DNA of 64,000 nt from assembly GCF_034424645.1 (NCBI RefSeq), contig NZ_CP139969.1:62001-126000 (forward strand). The letters are read 5' to 3'. The translations under genes were made by a program, and so were the position numbers. Every line of letters begins with the position of its first letter. Within the stretch, counting starts at the first letter, position 1. A model generated the notes under the pieces. It was not told the DNA's origin and did no database searches. It saw only the letters and a list, made by a program, of their open reading frames with translations. This stretch comes from Bordetella avium. GTDB taxonomy: Bacteria; Pseudomonadota; Gammaproteobacteria; Burkholderiales; Burkholderiaceae_B. Positions 8,646 to 16,251 of this stretch are shown here, one piece after another.

Positions 8646-9935
8646 ATGGCGAAAGCACTGAATGAGCTTGGCGCGCTGGAAGCCGTCAAGCGACTGCAGC
8701 GCCGTGAGTTGAGCGCGGTACAAATGGCGCGTGCCTGTCTGGCGCGCATCGAACAGCGGGAACCTGCCGTGCGGGCCTGGACGGCCTTGGACCCGGCGCA
8801 AGTGATCGCGCAGGCTCAGGCATTGGATGCGGCGAGTCTGCGTGGCGTTCTTCATGGTTTGCCACTGGGTGTTAAAGATATCTTTGACACGCATGACCTG
8901 CCGACGTGTTATGGCTCGGGAATTTACAGCACACACCAGCCTGATTCGGATGCAGCCGTCGTGGCGCTCTGCCGCGAGGCGGGCGCCTTGGTGTTGGGCA
9001 AAACGGTGACAACAGAGTTCGCCACCTATCAGCCCGGGCCGACACGCAACCCCTGTAATACCTCCTATACGCCAGGTGGATCATCGAGCGGGTCGGCCGC
9101 CGCCGTGGCCGATGCGATGGTGCCGTTGGCGATTGGTTCGCAAACGGCCGGATCGGTGATACGCCCGGCTGCCTATTGCGGCGTAGTCGGCTATAAGCCG
9201 ACCTTTGGGCGCGTGTCACGCGCCGGCATGAAGCTCTTGAGCGAAAGCCTGGATACCGTTGGCGGTTTTGCTCGTAGCGTTGAGGACATGGCGCTGCTGG
9301 TTTCGGTGTTGATGGGGGATGAGCGTCTGCGTGAGCTGCCGGAAGTCTCCCTGCCTCGCATCGGCATGCTGCGCACCTTCCAATGGCGTCATGCTCAGGC
9401 GGAAACGCGCGAGGCTTACGAGGATGCTGCCCGCCGATTGTCACGCGCCGGCGCCGTGGTCGAGGATATCGAGCTGCCAGTCCAGGATTGCAGCCTGGTG
9501 CAGTTGCATGCCGATGTCATGGCATTCGAAGCCGCGCAGGGGCTGGCCTTTGAGCGCACGCGTTGCCGTCAGCAATTAGGTACGCGCCTGCTGGCGCTGC
9601 TCGACGCGGGCGCCGCCATTCGCGCCGAAGATCACCAGGAGAGGCTGACGCGCGCTGCCCTTGCCCGCGCACGGGCCTTGCAGTGGTTTGACCAGTATGA
9701 CGTGCTGCTGGTGCCCAGCACTACGGGCGAGGCGCCTTTCCTTGAGCAGGGTACGGGTGACCCTTTGTTTTGCCGTGTCTGGACCCTACTCGGTTTTCCG
9801 GCGGTTCATCTGCCGTTTTCGTCGGGGCCGCAGGGGCTGCCGGTGGGGCTGCAGGTGTTGGGGCCGCCGCATGCAGATTACAAGCTGCTCTCCACTGCGC
9901 GCTGGATGCATCCCGTGCTGCAAGGCGAGTGCTAA
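8646..9935 (+). CDS. Amidase signature family protein
   Basis: 429 residues from the ATG at 8646, which has GGGG 9 nt upstream; other in-frame starts are ATG 8616 and TTG 8544. The amidase Ser-cisSer-Lys triad is visible: Lys in GLPLGVKDIFD (K77), the serine cluster in YTPGGSSSGSAAAVA (about S147), and the nucleophile serine in GSQTAGSVIRP (about S170). It hydrolyses a C-N amide bond; the substrate cannot be told from GatA-like motifs alone. It is not GatA itself, as gatB and gatC are absent. It is divergent from the LacI-regulated importer and may belong to the same regulon. Confidence 0.88.
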   Translation: MAKALNELGALEAVKRLQRRELSAVQMARACLARIEQREPAVRAWTALDPAQVIAQAQALDAASLRGVLHGLPLGVKDIFDTHDLPTCYGSGIYSTHQPDSDAAVVALCREAGALVLGKTVTTEFATYQPGPTRNPCNTSYTPGGSSSGSAAAVADAMVPLAIGSQTAGSVIRPAAYCGVVGYKPTFGRVSRAGMKLLSESLDTVGGFARSVEDMALLVSVLMGDERLRELPEVSLPRIGMLRTFQWRHAQAETREAYEDAARRLSRAGAVVEDIELPVQDCSLVQLHADVMAFEAAQGLAFERTRCRQQLGTRLLALLDAGAAIRAEDHQERLTRAALARARALQWFDQYDVLLVPSTTGEAPFLEQGTGDPLFCRVWTLLGFPAVHLPFSSGPQGLPVGLQVLGPPHADYKLLSTARWMHPVLQGEC

Positions 9936-9961
9936 GCGCGGGGCCGCCGCTGTGTAAGCAC

Positions 9962-9992
9962 AAACCGGTCAGTTTGAGCTGACCGGTTTTTT
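9962..9992. terminator. Bidirectional rho-independent terminator (amidase / leuA)
   Basis: Stem AAACCGGTCAG (9962-9972) pairs with CTGACCGGTTT (9979-9989) around a 6-nt loop, followed by a T run on the plus strand and an A run at the other side. It lies between the convergent amidase and leuA genes. Confidence 0.85.
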
Positions 9993-10014
9993 GTTGACGG
10001 TAAACGAAGGGGCG

Positions 10015-11724
10015 TCAGGCCGTAACGGCCGCGTCGTCTGCGCTTACGGACTCGCCTTGTGATTGGATGTGGCGGTTGACGGCGGACAGGACCGCCTGGA
10101 AGGATGCCGTCACGATGTCGCGGTCGATGCCCACACCAAAGCCGGTGGGCGAATCGCCGATGCGCATTTCGACATAGCTGGCCGCACGCGTGTCAGTACC
10201 GGTACCGATGGCGTGCTCATGGTAGTCCATGATGCGCACGGGTACGTCCAGTGCCGCGACAAAGGCCGAGATGGCGCCATCACCGCTGCCGTGCACGATG
10301 CGGCGTTCGCCGTTGTATTCGAGTTCGGCCTCGATCGTGAACTGCTTGCCCACACCCGCGCTGGGATTGCCGTCGATGCGGTGACGGACGAGTTTCCAGG
10401 GCGTGTGCTGTTCGAGATATTCGTTCGCGAAGATTGAGTACACGCTTTCGCTGGTGACTTCGCGGCCGGTTTCATCCGTGACGCGCTGAATGGCGCGGCT
10501 GAATTCGATTTGCAGGCGGCGCGGTAAGACCAGACCATGTTCTTGTTCGAGCAAATACGAGACGCCGCCTTTGCCCGACTGGCTGTTGACGCGGATCACG
10601 GCGTCATAGCTGCGGCCCAGATCGGCGGGGTCGATGGGCAAGTACGGGACTTCCCATACTCCGTCGGCCTGCTGTTGCGCGAAGCCCTTTTTGATCGCGT
10701 CCTGGTGCGAACCCGAGAAAGCGGTAAAGACCAGATCGCCGGCATAGGGGTGGCGCGGATGTACCGGCAACTGGTTGCAGTACTCGGCGCAGCGGCGGAC
10801 TTCGTCGATATCGGAGAAGTCCAAGCCGGGATGCACGCCCTGCGTATAGAGGTTCAAGGCCAGGGTTACGAGGTCGACGTTGCCGGTGCGCTCGCCGCTG
10901 CCGAACAGGCAGCCCTCGATACGGTCGGCGCCAGCCATGACGGCGAATTCGGCGGCGGCCACGGCGGTGCCGCGGTCATTGTGCGGGTGCACGCTCAGGA
11001 TAATGCTGTCGCGGCGAGCCAGATTTTTGTGCATCCATTCGATCTGGTCGGCGTACAGGTTAGGCGTAGTAGCTTCGATGGTCGCCGGCAGATTAAGGAC
11101 CATTTTGCGCGCGGGCGTGGCATCCCATTCGGCGGCCACGGCATTCGACACTTCAAGTGCGAATTCCGGTTCGGTGGTGCTGAAGACTTCGGGCGAATAC
11201 TGGTAGCGCCACTGCGTTTGCGGATAACGCGCCATTGCTGCTTTGACCAGGCGTGTGCCCGTCACGGCGATATTCTTGATCTCGTCTTTGCTCATATTGA
11301 AGACGATTTTGCGAAAGGCAGGTGCGCAGGCGTTGTAGAGATGGATCATGGCCTGTTTGGCGCCCGCGGCGGCCTCGGCAGTGCGATCGATCAGGTCTTG
11401 GCGTGCCTGAGTCAATACGATGATCGTAACGTCTTCGGGGATGCGCTTTTCCTCGATGAGCTTGCGCACGAAATCAAAGTCGGTTTGCGAGGCGGAAGGA
11501 AACCCGACCTCGATCTCTTTGAAGCCGATTTTCACCAACTGCTCGAAGAAGCGCATCTTGCGCTCCACGCTCATCGGTTCGATCAACGCTTGATTGCCGT
11601 CACGCAGGTCCGTGCTCATCCAGATGGGCGGCTGAGTGATACGGCGGCTGGGCCAGGTGCGCTCGGAGAAATCACGGGCGAAGGGCTGGAATGGCACGTA
11701 TTTGGTGGCGGGGTTGGCAAGCAT
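10015..11724 (-). CDS. leuA: 2-Isopropylmalate synthase
   Basis: First committed enzyme of leucine synthesis: condenses acetyl-CoA with 2-ketoisovalerate. 569 residues from the ATG at 11724, with AAGGTG upstream; a GTG three codons earlier (11733) is the alternative. The catalytic TIM barrel begins [16 protein letters not shown] and carries the metal-binding [13 protein letters not shown]. The C-terminal regulatory domain contains [13 protein letters not shown], the allosteric leucine-binding LeuA dimer domain. Length and start are those of the long LeuA form. The 137 nt before it carries a putative attenuator, so control by leucine is likely both at transcription and by feedback. Confidence 0.95.
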   Translation of the reverse strand: MLANPATKYVPFQPFARDFSERTWPSRRITQPPIWMSTDLRDGNQALIEPMSVERKMRFFEQLVKIGFKEIEVGFPSASQTDFDFVRKLIEEKRIPEDVTIIVLTQARQDLIDRTAEAAAGAKQAMIHLYNACAPAFRKIVFNMSKDEIKNIAVTGTRLVKAAMARYPQTQWRYQYSPEVFSTTEPEFALEVSNAVAAEWDATPARKMVLNLPATIEATTPNLYADQIEWMHKNLARRDSIILSVHPHNDRGTAVAAAEFAVMAGADRIEGCLFGSGERTGNVDLVTLALNLYTQGVHPGLDFSDIDEVRRCAEYCNQLPVHPRHPYAGDLVFTAFSGSHQDAIKKGFAQQQADGVWEVPYLPIDPADLGRSYDAVIRVNSQSGKGGVSYLLEQEHGLVLPRRLQIEFSRAIQRVTDETGREVTSESVYSIFANEYLEQHTPWKLVRHRIDGNPSAGVGKQFTIEAELEYNGERRIVHGSGDGAISAFVAALDVPVRIMDYHEHAIGTGTDTRAASYVEMRIGDSPTGFGVGIDRDIVTASFQAVLSAVNRHIQSQGESVSADDAAVTA

Positions 11725-11837
11725 TCGATACACCTTGATCAGTTTGTCTTGAATCCCGAGGGCACGGCGAACCAGGATGACGGCCGGCGCAGGCGAATTC
11801 AGGGTTTAAAACAGGGGAAAGACGTGTGGCGAGCGAA

Positions 11838-11877
11838 CGGCTGCCGAGCTACCACGGGGCACTAGGCCCGGCAACCG
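11838..11877 (-). promoter_or_regulatory. Putative attenuator hairpin of leuA
   Basis: On the minus strand, 11877-11866 (CGGTTGCCGGGC) pairs with 11849-11838 (GCTCGGCAGCCG) over 12 bp, including two G-U pairs, with a 16-nt loop. The 5' arm lies in the last codons of the leader ORF, just after its CTA cluster, where a stalled ribosome would mask it. An alternative short pairing, GCTACC (11898-11893) with GGTAGC (11853-11848), uses part of the 3' arm, so the two structures exclude each other. No T run follows directly (a T-rich stretch begins about 15 nt later), so the termination mechanism is uncertain. Confidence 0.5.
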
Positions 11878-12014
11878 ATCGGTAGGCGTAGCGGTAGCGC
11901 TAGGGCAGCGAAAGTGCCCAGGAGGGAGATGGCCAGAAAAGACGCAGCCGCAGCCGACATCGGGGCGCTGGCGCGTCCGAAGGCGGAAAGTTGAGCGGTG
12001 CATTGAGTAGCCAT
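11862..12014 (-). CDS. Putative leucine leader peptide of leuA
   Basis: A 50-codon ORF (ATG 12014 to TAG 11862) 137 nt upstream of leuA. An internal ATG at 11960 would give 32 residues. Its end reads Leu-Ala-Leu-Pro-Leu-Arg-Leu-Pro, with all four leucines encoded by CTA at 11901-11903, 11895-11897, 11889-11891 and 11883-11885. CTA is normally the rarest leucine codon in GC-rich genomes. Four in seven codons directly before a hairpin is the hallmark of amino-acid attenuation, as known for leu leaders of other proteobacteria. Neither start has a strong ribosome-binding site, so the exact N-terminus is open. Confidence 0.6.
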   Translation of the reverse strand: MATQCTAQLSAFGRASAPMSAAAASFLAISLLGTFAALALPLRLPIGCRA

Positions 12015-12080
12015 AGACCGTAGTCAAACACATTTCGGCGCGGCGTGCAAATCCGCAAGCGCCGATATGTGCGCGATGGT

Positions 12081-12716
12081 TCAGCGGTCGCCGCCGAGGC
12101 GGGGCTCAATAAAACGGGGACGATCTTCTGGGCGCTTGTTGGCCCGATCGTCGGGGCGCTCAGTCGGGACGGCCGCGCCGCGGCCCCCTTGCAGATCGAG
12201 AATGGCGGCTTGTTCACGCACCAGGGCGATTTTGCCGATGCGGTTGCGCCGCAGTTCCTGGTGGCTGCGTTGCAGATCACCCACAGTAAAGGGTTCTTCC
12301 CGGTCACCCCAGACCCAGCGCAGCACATCGACGACTTCTTCGCTGAGCTGCGGGCGTAATTGCGCCAGCGTCGCCCCGGGAACGATCTGGTGGCGGCCGG
12401 CGGCCATGCTGGCATAGAGCCAGTTGCGCGCGGCGAAAAAGACGATCAATGACCAGATGACCACCACACCCCACCAGAAATAAGGGTTGATGCGATTCAA
12501 CATATCGACAGTTTGTTGGCCCATGCTCTGCAGGCTCTCGAAGGCCAGAGCCTTGCCGAAACCGAGCAGCCAGGAACTGGCCAGAAGCCAGATCACCGCG
12601 ATGACCGCCAGGACGATTGCTCGCATCACTAGGCGAGGAAAGGTGAGCTTGAGCAGCGTTTGACCTATCAGGCGGCTGTCTTGGCGAATGCGTTCGGGCG
12701 AAGTCTGATTCATCAT
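12081..12716 (-). CDS. Conserved membrane protein of unknown function
   Basis: 211 residues. Two predicted membrane segments (about residues 28-55, VMRAIVLAVIAVIWLLASSWLLGF, and 79-97, WWGVVVIWSLIVFFA) are followed by a cytoplasmic part ending in a basic, charged tail (ERPDDRANKRPEDRPRF). I do not recognise a named family. Its start (ATG 12716 or 12713) abuts the divergent rpoN start, and it runs towards leuA. The annotated leuA leader begins 66 nt past its stop. Confidence 0.7.
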   Translation of the reverse strand: MMNQTSPERIRQDSRLIGQTLLKLTFPRLVMRAIVLAVIAVIWLLASSWLLGFGKALAFESLQSMGQQTVDMLNRINPYFWWGVVVIWSLIVFFAARNWLYASMAAGRHQIVPGATLAQLRPQLSEEVVDVLRWVWGDREEPFTVGDLQRSHQELRRNRIGKIALVREQAAILDLQGGRGAAVPTERPDDRANKRPEDRPRFIEPRLGGDR

Positions 12717-12732
12717 GCAAAATATTGTACCT

Positions 12733-14136
12733 ATGACTCGTCCTGCTCTAGAACTTCGGCCTGGTCAGCATTTAACTTTGACCCCGCAACTGCAACAGTC
12801 GATCCGGCTCTTGCAGCTATCCTCATTGGAGCTGGAGGCGGAAATCTCCCTGGCCTTGGCCGACAATCCGTTGCTGGAGCGCGACGAAAATCCGGCCGAA
12901 CAGGTGGACTCGCAGCGCGAGGCAAGCATCGAAAGTGATGATTCCTCACCTGAAATCGAGACGCGTCTGGAAGAAATGCCGGGTTCGGGCGGCGTCTATC
13001 CAGACGAAGATGAGCCGCAACAGGCCCGCGCCGACACGCTGCGTGAGCATTTGCTGGGCCAACTGGCGCTGACCCGCGCCGGGCCGCGCGACGCGGCATT
13101 GGTTGAGGTGCTCATCGAGGAGCTGGACGACAACGGCTATCTGGGCTCGCCGCTGGTGGAAATCTTGCAGTGGCTGCCGCCGGAGCTGGAGATCGATGAA
13201 GACGAGTTGCGTGTCGCTTTGAGCCTGTTGCAGTCTTTCGACCCGCCGGGCATCGGCGCCCGCGATATGGCGGACTGTCTGTTGCTGCAATTGCGCCAAC
13301 CCGATCTGACTCGTTTGCCCGAAGCCGCCAACCCTGTCATCTTGCGTTGTGCGCGCGAGATCTGCGTGCAGCATCTGTCCTTGCTGGCCTCAGGCAATTT
13401 GGCGCGCCTGCGTGACGTGCTGGGGGTGGACGAACCGACCTTGCGCACCGCCCACAGCCTTATCGTGCGCCTAGAGCCCCGACCCGGTCGGGCCTGGACC
13501 GTCCCGGCGGCCGAGTATGCGCTGCCTGACGTGCTGGTGAGCAAAACGCGGCAGGGCTGGCAGGCCGTGCTCAATAGCGCCGCCATGCCCCGGCTACAGA
13601 TCAATGGGTTGTATGCGCAAATGTTGGCTAACCAGCGAGAAACGGCCTATGCGGGCCTGAGCGCACAGTTGCAGCAGGCACGCTGGATGATCCGCAATAT
13701 CGAACAACGATTCGACACGATTCTGCGCGTGTCGCAGGCCATTGTGATGCATCAGGCGGCGTTTTTCAGTGAAGGTCCGGCTGCCATGCGTCCGCTCATT
13801 CTCAAAGACATTGCAGCTGAGTTGGGTTTGCACGAATCCACGATTTCACGCGCCACAACACAGAAGTACATGCTCACTCCGTTCGGTACGCTGGAGCTCA
13901 AATATTTCTTCGGGACCGGTCTTGCCACGGATAGCGGGAATGCGGCTTCTGCCACCGCTGTGCAGGCGCATATCCGCAAGATGGTGTCAGAGGAAAACCG
14001 CGCCAAGCCGCTATCTGATAGCCAGATCATGGAGCGATTGGCCAGTCAGGGCATCGTGATTGCCCGGCGTACCGTGGCCAAGTACCGGGAAGCCTTGCGC
14101 ATTGCGCCGGCGGCGGTGCGTAAGGCGCAGGGCTGA
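12733..14136 (+). CDS. rpoN: RNA polymerase sigma-54 factor
   Basis: 467 residues from the ATG at 12733; an upstream ATG at 12715 would overlap the divergent gene's start. Region I is clear (ALELRPGQHLTLTPQLQQSIRLLQLSSLELE), contacting bacterial enhancer-binding proteins. It is followed by an acidic region II (DEDEPQQARAD), the core-binding domain, the HTH (DIAAELGLHESTISRATTQKY), and the RpoN box (ARRTVAKYRE) near the C-terminus, which reads the -24 promoter element. The usual lptB and hpf neighbours are not seen here. Confidence 0.95.
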   Translation: MTRPALELRPGQHLTLTPQLQQSIRLLQLSSLELEAEISLALADNPLLERDENPAEQVDSQREASIESDDSSPEIETRLEEMPGSGGVYPDEDEPQQARADTLREHLLGQLALTRAGPRDAALVEVLIEELDDNGYLGSPLVEILQWLPPELEIDEDELRVALSLLQSFDPPGIGARDMADCLLLQLRQPDLTRLPEAANPVILRCAREICVQHLSLLASGNLARLRDVLGVDEPTLRTAHSLIVRLEPRPGRAWTVPAAEYALPDVLVSKTRQGWQAVLNSAAMPRLQINGLYAQMLANQRETAYAGLSAQLQQARWMIRNIEQRFDTILRVSQAIVMHQAAFFSEGPAAMRPLILKDIAAELGLHESTISRATTQKYMLTPFGTLELKYFFGTGLATDSGNAASATAVQAHIRKMVSEENRAKPLSDSQIMERLASQGIVIARRTVAKYREALRIAPAAVRKAQG

Positions 14137-14142
14137 AGAACA

Positions 14143-14171
14143 AAAGCCCGCAGGCCTAGCCTGCGGGCTTT
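14143..14171. terminator. Bidirectional terminator between rpoN and bfd
   Basis: A 13-bp perfect stem, AAAGCCCGCAGGC (14143-14155) with GCCTGCGGGCTTT (14159-14171), and a 3-nt loop, with A-rich and T-rich flanks. It serves the two convergent genes. Confidence 0.85.
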
Positions 14172-14196
14172 CTTGGGGCTTGCCCGCTGCGGTGGA

Positions 14197-14475
14197 TCAG
14201 GCCGCAGCGACCAGCGGAATCGGGAAGGTGTTTGCGGCAGGCTGTTCGGCGTCGAGCATGGCGGTCGGTGTATTGACCGGCACGGCGATTGAGCGCACGT
14301 CGCACACGCTGGAGGCGCGTCCGCCGGGAAGGTATTCGCTGGCCGTCGCGGCGCAGCAACCACAGCAGGAGGCAACCCCCAGCTCGAATTGCAAATCGCC
14401 CAGCGAATTGGCGCCAGCATCCACGCAGGCGCGGACTTGGCGTTCGGTTACGGCATTACAGATGCAAACGTACAT
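14197..14475 (-). CDS. bfd: Bacterioferritin-associated ferredoxin
   Basis: 92 residues from the ATG at 14475 (MYVCICNAVTERQVRACV). The BFD-type [2Fe-2S] fold has the N-terminal C-x-C pair and the later pair in GVASCCGCCAAT, giving four cluster cysteines plus extra ones. Bfd takes electrons to bacterioferritin so that stored iron can be released. The protein is about 30 residues longer than the usual 60-65, with a low-complexity tail (AVPVNTPTAMLDAEQPAAN). A Fur-box-like sequence overlaps the start. The bfr gene is divergent, about 525 nt away. Confidence 0.88.
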   Translation of the reverse strand: MYVCICNAVTERQVRACVDAGANSLGDLQFELGVASCCGCCAATASEYLPGGRASSVCDVRSIAVPVNTPTAMLDAEQPAANTFPIPLVAAA

Positions 14476-14489
14476 GAGAACAATTATCG
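14475..14489. promoter_or_regulatory. Putative Fur box over the bfd start
   Basis: Read on the minus strand, CGATAATTGTTCTCA matches the 7-1-7 Fur consensus TGATAATNATTATCA at most positions (about 11 of 14 defined bases). It overlaps the bfd start codon, a position that fits repression by iron-loaded Fur, as known for bfd in other proteobacteria. Unverified by any scan. Confidence 0.45.
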
Positions 14490-15000
14490 TCAATAACTAA
14501 GTCTCGTGCAAGCACTTGGCAAGAAAATTTGATGCTGCAACGCAAGGTCTAAGTTGTTGAAATAAGGGACAAACTAAGCCGTTTGGCCGGACATCTTCGC
14601 CTGCCTGCGACCGGCCAGGCTGCCGGAAAGTTGCATGCCCCAGGCAGGCACTGCTTAGATCGTGCTTCGGTTGTTTTGTCTGAAAATGCGGAGGGCCGTT
14701 GTTTATTTTCAGCGTAAATTTCCCTGCGTTTTTTTATGCTGATGACGGCATATCGCTAAGAAAACAGAGGAAATAAAAGAAGAAAACCACGCATTGCGCG
14801 TCGGATACCCGCATGAATTCAGGATTTTTACGTCATTGCATTAAATACCAGGACTCGTTCTCATTCGTTTATCGCTTTCGTGTTGCGCTCGCAAAGCGAT
14901 TTACCAGATGTTGCCAAGCCCTAGGCGCGCTGCTGTCCTCAATGTTAGTCTGCCGGGGTTGCGCGCTTGACGCGGGCCCGCCAGATCCAGGAGCACATTA
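14490..15000. other. Long intergenic region between bfd and bfr
   Basis: About 510 nt without a convincing gene. A 62-codon plus-strand frame at 14813-15001 has no recognisable product. GCGGAGGG (near 14690) can pair loosely with CCCTGCG (near 14725), and a run of seven T follows at about 14729-14735: a possible terminator of an unannotated transcript. TTCTCATTCGTTTATC around 14858-14873 resembles half a Fur site. An AGGAG site just before 15001 serves bfr. Confidence 0.4.
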
Positions 15001-15477
15001 ATGAAAGGCGATAAAACGGTTATCCAGTTTTTGAATAAACAGCTGACCAACGAACTGACGGCTATCAATCAGTATTTTCTGCATGCGCGCATGTTGCGCC
15101 ATTGGGGCTTTAATAAGCTCGGCAAACACGAGTACGAAGAATCCATCGAAGAAATGAAGCACGCCGATCGTCTGATCGAGCGGATTTTCATGCTTGATGG
15201 TCTGCCCAACCTGCAGGACTTGCACAAACTGCTGATCGGTGAGGACGTGCCCGAGTTGCTGGCCTGTGACCTTAAGGTCGAACTGACCGCCCAGGCAACG
15301 CTCAAGGACGGTATCGCCTACTGTGAGTCGGTGCGCGATTACGTCTCGCGTGATCTGCTTCAGGACATCCTGGACGATACCGAGGGCCATATCGATTATC
15401 TCGAAACCCAGATCGGCCTGATCGATCAGGTGGGCCTGCAAAACTACCTGCAAACCCAGATGGACGCCGAAGACTGA
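15001..15477 (+). CDS. bfr: Bacterioferritin
   Basis: 158-residue subunit of the 24-meric haem-containing iron store. The haem ligand Met52 is present ([14 protein letters not shown]), as are ferroxidase residues Glu18, Glu51, His54, Glu94 and His130. At position 127, where E. coli Bfr has Glu (DEEGH), this protein has Thr (DDTEGH). AGGAG precedes the ATG. Its electron partner Bfd is encoded divergently upstream. It oxidises Fe2+ and stores it as mineral in the cytoplasm. Confidence 0.95.
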   Translation: MKGDKTVIQFLNKQLTNELTAINQYFLHARMLRHWGFNKLGKHEYEESIEEMKHADRLIERIFMLDGLPNLQDLHKLLIGEDVPELLACDLKVELTAQATLKDGIAYCESVRDYVSRDLLQDILDDTEGHIDYLETQIGLIDQVGLQNYLQTQMDAED

Positions 15478-15493
15478 GTCTTCCTCATCCATA

Positions 15494-15534
15494 AAACAAC
15501 AGGCCCCTTCCGTTCAAGAAGGGGCCTGTTGTTT
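15494..15534. terminator. Bidirectional terminator after bfr
   Basis: A 17-bp perfect stem, AAACAACAGGCCCCTTC (15494-15510) with GAAGGGGCCTGTTGTTT (15518-15534), around a 7-nt loop. It lies between convergent bfr and the next minus-strand gene. Confidence 0.9.
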
Positions 15535-15549
15535 GTGAGCGTGGAATGC

Positions 15550-16215
15550 CTATTCAGGGCGACGCGGGCAGTCCGGGGTAGTGCCCCAGGCTCGATTCGG
15601 CGCGCAATACTTGTTGCGGGCGTTCCAGGAGCAGGTGGGCCGCTCGAAAAAGCCGGTCGTGGCGCAATGGTTCAATTCCTGGCGCAGTTGCTCCTGCCAA
15701 TGGGTCTGGGCGCGAGGGGCCGGGTTGAGGATCACGGGCGGATTGATACGCGCGACGCCATTTTGTTGAGCCGGCGGCGCCGGGGGGGGCGGAATGCCGG
15801 GCGGCAGTCCTGGCTGCAAATCCAGTGTGGAGACATCCGAGGGGCCGCTGGGCAGGGGCACGGCGGATTCCGCGGCCAGTTCGCGGGCTTCGTTCATGGA
15901 AATGCTGTCACGCGAAATCTGGACGTCCGGATTGGTATTGGTGTCGAACAGCGACACCGTATCGACCGTCCACTCGCGCGAGGCCGGTTGTTCCGGCACG
16001 CCCAAGGTCCCGTCCACTCGCGGTTGCGGGGGTTGGGCGACATAAGGCCGCCCGTTGGCGTCCAGGATGCCTTGGTCGCCATTGCCATTATCCTGGTTGG
16101 GATTTTCCGTGGCGGGTGGCGCATGAGCCACCAGCCAATCACCCAGTTGCAGGCCACCCCAGGCGGCAGCGCCAAAAGCAACCAGAAGCGTTGCGAACAA
16201 TAAACGCCAAGACAT
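15550..16215 (-). CDS. Secreted or anchored proline-rich hypothetical protein
   Basis: 221 residues. An N-terminal hydrophobic segment (LLFATLLVAFGAAAWGGLQL) acts as signal or anchor. A Pro/Asn/Gly-rich linker follows (PNQDNGNGDQG, PPGIPPPPAPPAQQ), then a C-terminal domain with four cysteines (HCATTG, TCSW, KYCAP, DCPRRPE) that could form two disulfides in the periplasm. I do not recognise a family. It is the last gene of a same-strand group rhlE-lysE-prfC-this gene, 36 nt after prfC. Confidence 0.65.
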   Translation of the reverse strand: MSWRLLFATLLVAFGAAAWGGLQLGDWLVAHAPPATENPNQDNGNGDQGILDANGRPYVAQPPQPRVDGTLGVPEQPASREWTVDTVSLFDTNTNPDVQISRDSISMNEARELAAESAVPLPSGPSDVSTLDLQPGLPPGIPPPPAPPAQQNGVARINPPVILNPAPRAQTHWQEQLRQELNHCATTGFFERPTCSWNARNKYCAPNRAWGTTPDCPRRPE

Positions 16216-16251
16216 TGCTAACCTCGTATGCTCCGCGGTGTAGGGCCGTGT

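Noticed and set aside
11900..12415. 171-codon minus-strand frame ending near the leuA leader
   Set aside because: Mostly overlaps the real membrane-protein gene in another frame. Its tail overlaps the leader ORF but has no CTA cluster.
14813..15001. 62-codon plus-strand ORF before bfr
   Set aside because: No ribosome-binding site, no recognised product, and it runs into the bfr start region.
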